Positions 35,210-37,340 of a stretch of DNA of 37,340 nt are shown here, piece after piece. The stretch lies in the NCBI GenBank assembly GCA_026418995.1, contig JAOAAG010000037.1, positions 1-37,340 of the forward strand. Direction: 5' to 3'. This DNA is from Anaerolineae bacterium (GTDB lineage Bacteria; Chloroflexota; Anaerolineae; B4-G1). Under the pieces are notes generated by a model that made no database searches, was not told the origin of the DNA, and saw nothing but the letters and a program-made list of their open reading frames with translations. The translations under genes and the position numbers were made by a program. Within the stretch, counting starts at the first letter, position 1. The number at the start of each line of letters is the position of its first letter.

Positions 35210-36256
35210 GTGACGAAAAAAACATCCGGTAACGTGACCATAGTGGATGTCGCGCGCGAAGCCGGCGTCTCCTATACCACGGTGTCCCGCGTGCTCAACA
35301 ACAAGGAGAACGTCAAGCCGGAAACGCGAGAGCGCGTCCTGACGGCAATGACACGCCTCGGTTACGTGGTGGATCAGCGAGCACGTAGCCTGGCGGGGGG
35401 ACATTCTCAGGTTATTGGCTTGCTGGTCCACGACCTGGGCACTAGCTACATTGGGTTAATCATCCGGGGCATCGAAGCGGAGCTAGCTCCAGCCCAATAT
35501 GATCTCCTGCTCTATACCACCCATCGGCGTAAGACAAAAGAATCTGTATACGTCGCTACGCTCACGCGAGGTCTGGCAGATGGCCTGCTGATCGTCTTGC
35601 CGCGTAATCCGGGCGCTTATTTAGAGACGCTACGTGTGTCTAACTTCCCCTATGTACTCATTGACCACCGTGGTGTTAGTGAGGAGATCTCAGCAGTGAC
35701 GGCTGCTAACTGGCAGGGAGGCTACACCGCCACCGAGTATCTGATCAAGCTAGGCCATCGGCGTATCGGTCACATCACAGGCTCTATGGATCAGGGATGT
35801 GCCCGCGATCGGTTGGAAGGCTATAAGGCTGCATTAGCGGACCATGGGATTCCCTTCGACCCGGAACTGGTGCAGGAGGGTGACTTTTTTCAGCCTGCTG
35901 GTTACAACGGTACCCGCGCATTACTGAATTTACCCGACCCTCCCACTGCCATCTTTGCTGCCAACGATGTGATGGCCTTCGGCGCAATGGAAGCCATACG
36001 TGAGTGCAACCTGCGTATCCCCGAGGATGTCTCGGTGATGGGTTTCGACGATATCCCCGAAGCCTCCAGAGTCCATCCTCCACTCACCACCATACAACAG
36101 CCATTGGAAGAAATGGGACGTCTTGCGACGCGCATGCTGCTGGAACGCCTGAGGGATCCTGCAATTGGCCCCCGGCGTGTCGAGTTGCCGACCAGGCTGA
36201 TTGTTCGTCAATCCTGCCAGCCGCCCGGCCGAGGCAATGCTCAGGCTGGTGGTTAA
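35210..36256 (+). CDS. LacI-family transcriptional regulator of the xylan locus
   Basis: A 348-residue repressor. Residues 9-30 form the helix-turn-helix (VTIVDVAREAGVSYTTVSRVLN), about 52-60 the hinge helix (ARSLAGGHS), and 65-335 the periplasmic-binding-like sugar domain with IFAANDVMAFGA and VMGFDDIP. The GTG at 35210 starts the HTH in the usual place; the SD AGAAGG is about 7 nt away. It most likely binds the TGCAARCGTTCACAAA-type operators before itself and before the importer, and a weaker one before the next gene. The effector is likely an imported xylo-oligosaccharide or xylose; that is inference from the neighbourhood. Confidence 0.95.
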   Translation: MTKKTSGNVTIVDVAREAGVSYTTVSRVLNNKENVKPETRERVLTAMTRLGYVVDQRARSLAGGHSQVIGLLVHDLGTSYIGLIIRGIEAELAPAQYDLLLYTTHRRKTKESVYVATLTRGLADGLLIVLPRNPGAYLETLRVSNFPYVLIDHRGVSEEISAVTAANWQGGYTATEYLIKLGHRRIGHITGSMDQGCARDRLEGYKAALADHGIPFDPELVQEGDFFQPAGYNGTRALLNLPDPPTAIFAANDVMAFGAMEAIRECNLRIPEDVSVMGFDDIPEASRVHPPLTTIQQPLEEMGRLATRMLLERLRDPAIGPRRVELPTRLIVRQSCQPPGRGNAQAGG

Positions 36257-36317
36257 GCTTCGTCGCGGGAAAGCGTACTGACTGTAGTAATCCGCAACAT
36301 ATACCAGCTAGTAACCC

Positions 36318-36330
36318 AGAAGGAGGTGAT
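36318..36330 (+). promoter_or_regulatory. Orphan Shine-Dalgarno-like sequence in leader
   Basis: AGAAGGAGGTGAT is almost the full complement of the 16S rRNA 3' end, yet no ATG, GTG or TTG lies at a proper distance. A CTG 3 nt beyond the motif opens a frame of about 30 codons. Leader peptide, standby ribosome site or chance. Confidence 0.35.
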
Positions 36331-36343
36331 ACTGGGGGAGGAA

Positions 36344-36359
36344 CGCAAGCGTTTTCAAA
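36344..36359 (+). promoter_or_regulatory. LacI-type operator before secreted CBM gene
   Basis: CGCAAGCGTTTTCAAA matches TGCAAGCGTTCACAAA at 13 of 16 positions. It lies in the 255-bp leader (36257-36511) after lacI. I see no convincing promoter beside it, so this gene may be read from the lacI promoter with the operator as roadblock. Confidence 0.65.
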
Positions 36360-36511
36360 AAATAATTGGCCAGCTTCTGAACGGTATAAAGAACTGTCCT
36401 TGCCCCCCGTCTGCCGGTGCGGATTAGCAGCTCAGCACCACCTCAATTGGGCAAGTGATGACGTGCCTAGTTCCGCTATCACCGTAATTTAGCGTACGAG
36501 GAGGAAAGAAA

Positions 36512-37319
36512 ATGACACAGGCTCGGAGGTGTGGGGTTCCTGTTATCTACCTGTCTATCGTGCTTCTGTGCATTATGGGGCTTTTCCCATCGGCGGCCAG
36601 CAGCCAACCGGTGGATAGTGTCACCGGGTACACTGGCGGCCTGGTGAGCTCTGCTGAATTATCCTCGGCTCCCCTGGTGCCGAATGCCCCCAGAGCCACG
36701 GCCGCGGCGCCACTGGGCCAATACGGCTTTGAGAGTGGCACCACCGAAGGCTGGTTCCCGCGTGGCCAGGATGTGACACTTGCCGCCTCTACGGAGGCAG
36801 CCCGCAGCGGCAACTACAGCCTTAAGGTAACAGGCCGTACCGCGAGTTGGAATAGCCCCGGCCTGAATGTGCTGGGGCGGATTCAGCCTAACGGTACATA
36901 CGAAATCGAGGGATGTATGCGGCTGGTGGCCGGACAAGCGGTCACTCAGACCAGGGGCATCATCTCTATGGAACGCACACTCCTTGACGGAAGCAAACGA
37001 TGGGACTGGGTCGCTCCTAGCGCACCTAACGGCGTGACCGCCGCGGGCTGGACCTGCCTGAAAGCGAACTATTCGTTCGATACCCCGGTTCAGGCACTGG
37101 TGCTGTACGCAGAAACGCAGGGTGATACGGCCGCTTTCTACCTCGACGACGTCTCCATCAGACTGGTTACTCCTCCTCCCTCAGGCACCGTCGTCGAGTA
37201 CAACTTTGAAGATGGTACGACGCAGGGATGGGCACCACGCGGCCCCGTGACGCTCGCTGCCCTGACAGAGGCGGCTCATACCGGCAACTATAGCCTCAAG
37301 ACCACTGGACGTACTGATC
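36512..37319 (+). CDS. Secreted tandem-CBM protein, probable second xylanase (3' truncated)
   Basis: The open frame runs off the window after 269 residues. The ATG at 36512 follows GAGGAGG. Residues 1-31 are a signal peptide ending FPSAASS, then a short linker. A complete CBM22/CBM4_9-type module spans about 68-220 (YGFESGTTEGWFPRG ... AAFYLDDVSIRL), and a second begins at about 227 (VEYNFEDGTTQGWAPRG). Both resemble the CBM of the GH10 xylanase. CBM22-CBM22-GH10 is a common xylanase architecture, so a GH10 domain is expected downstream, but it is not seen. The last two bases before the adapter (TC) are genomic; the following bases are library sequence. Confidence 0.88.
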
Positions 37320-37340
37320 CTGTCTCTTATACACATCTGA
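37320..37340. other. Tn5/Nextera mosaic end, reverse orientation (library adapter)
   Basis: CTGTCTCTTATACACATCT, the exact reverse complement of the left end, followed by GA, as continues in one of the Nextera adapters. Not genomic. Confidence 0.97.

Noticed and set aside
1-37340. Ends as inverted repeats of a transposon (composite Tn5)
   Set aside because: The 19-bp ends are the engineered hyperactive mosaic end used in library kits; no transposase is present.

Overview
This window is almost certainly a metagenome or isolate contig from a Chloroflexota bacterium (Anaerolineae-like), probably chromosomal. The grounds are: the C-terminal or linker motif YLPLV in two exported proteins, a GlyA-GcvT fusion, T/P-rich surface stalks, and two short repeat families that translate as RNTQY and GDRKG. 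This placement rests on recalled family patterns, not on a search. Both ends are 19-bp Tn5/Nextera mosaic-end adapter, so the first gene (a histidine kinase tail) and the last gene (a secreted CBM protein) are cut by library construction.

Layout. 21-245: tail of a sensor kinase. 392-5970 (minus): a two-gene surface operon, with a membrane-anchored T/P-stalk protein followed by a giant exported beta-helix/CotH/lamin-tail protein. 6351-11275 (plus): a GH3 beta-glucosidase with a PA14 insert and a GH94 phosphorylase. 11302-13337 (plus): a ParM/StbA-type actin-like protein fused behind an unknown N-terminal domain, a perfect inverted repeat, then a small ribbon-helix-helix-like protein resembling a ParR adaptor; a bidirectional terminator closes this block. 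13397-20371 (minus): HAD phosphatase, exported beta-helix/DUF11 protein, GT4 glycosyltransferase and a GT-C/DUF2142-like membrane protein. 20587-23844 (plus): a GlyA-GcvT fusion carrying two repeat-derived insertions.

24106-37319 (plus) is a hemicellulose-utilisation locus. It holds an ABC sugar importer (lipoprotein binding protein and two permeases, no ATPase), a GH9-like enzyme, an alpha/beta hydrolase, a GH39 beta-xylosidase, a membrane-anchored CBM-GH10 xylanase, a LacI-family regulator and the start of a second, secreted tandem-CBM protein. Two nearly identical promoter modules, one before the binding protein and one before lacI, are each bracketed by LacI-type operators whose centres are 55 bp apart, with further operators in the leaders. 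This indicates an autoregulated local regulon: anchored or secreted enzymes cut polymer outside, the importer takes up oligosaccharides, and the leaderless GH9/GH39 (and possibly GH3/GH94) finish them in the cytoplasm.

The most unusual points are the actin-like fusion with its putative centromere/operator, the repeat insertions inside glyA-gcvT, the duplicated operator-promoter modules, and the non-canonical GH9 active-site motif. No tRNA, rRNA, CRISPR array or complete insertion sequence was seen.
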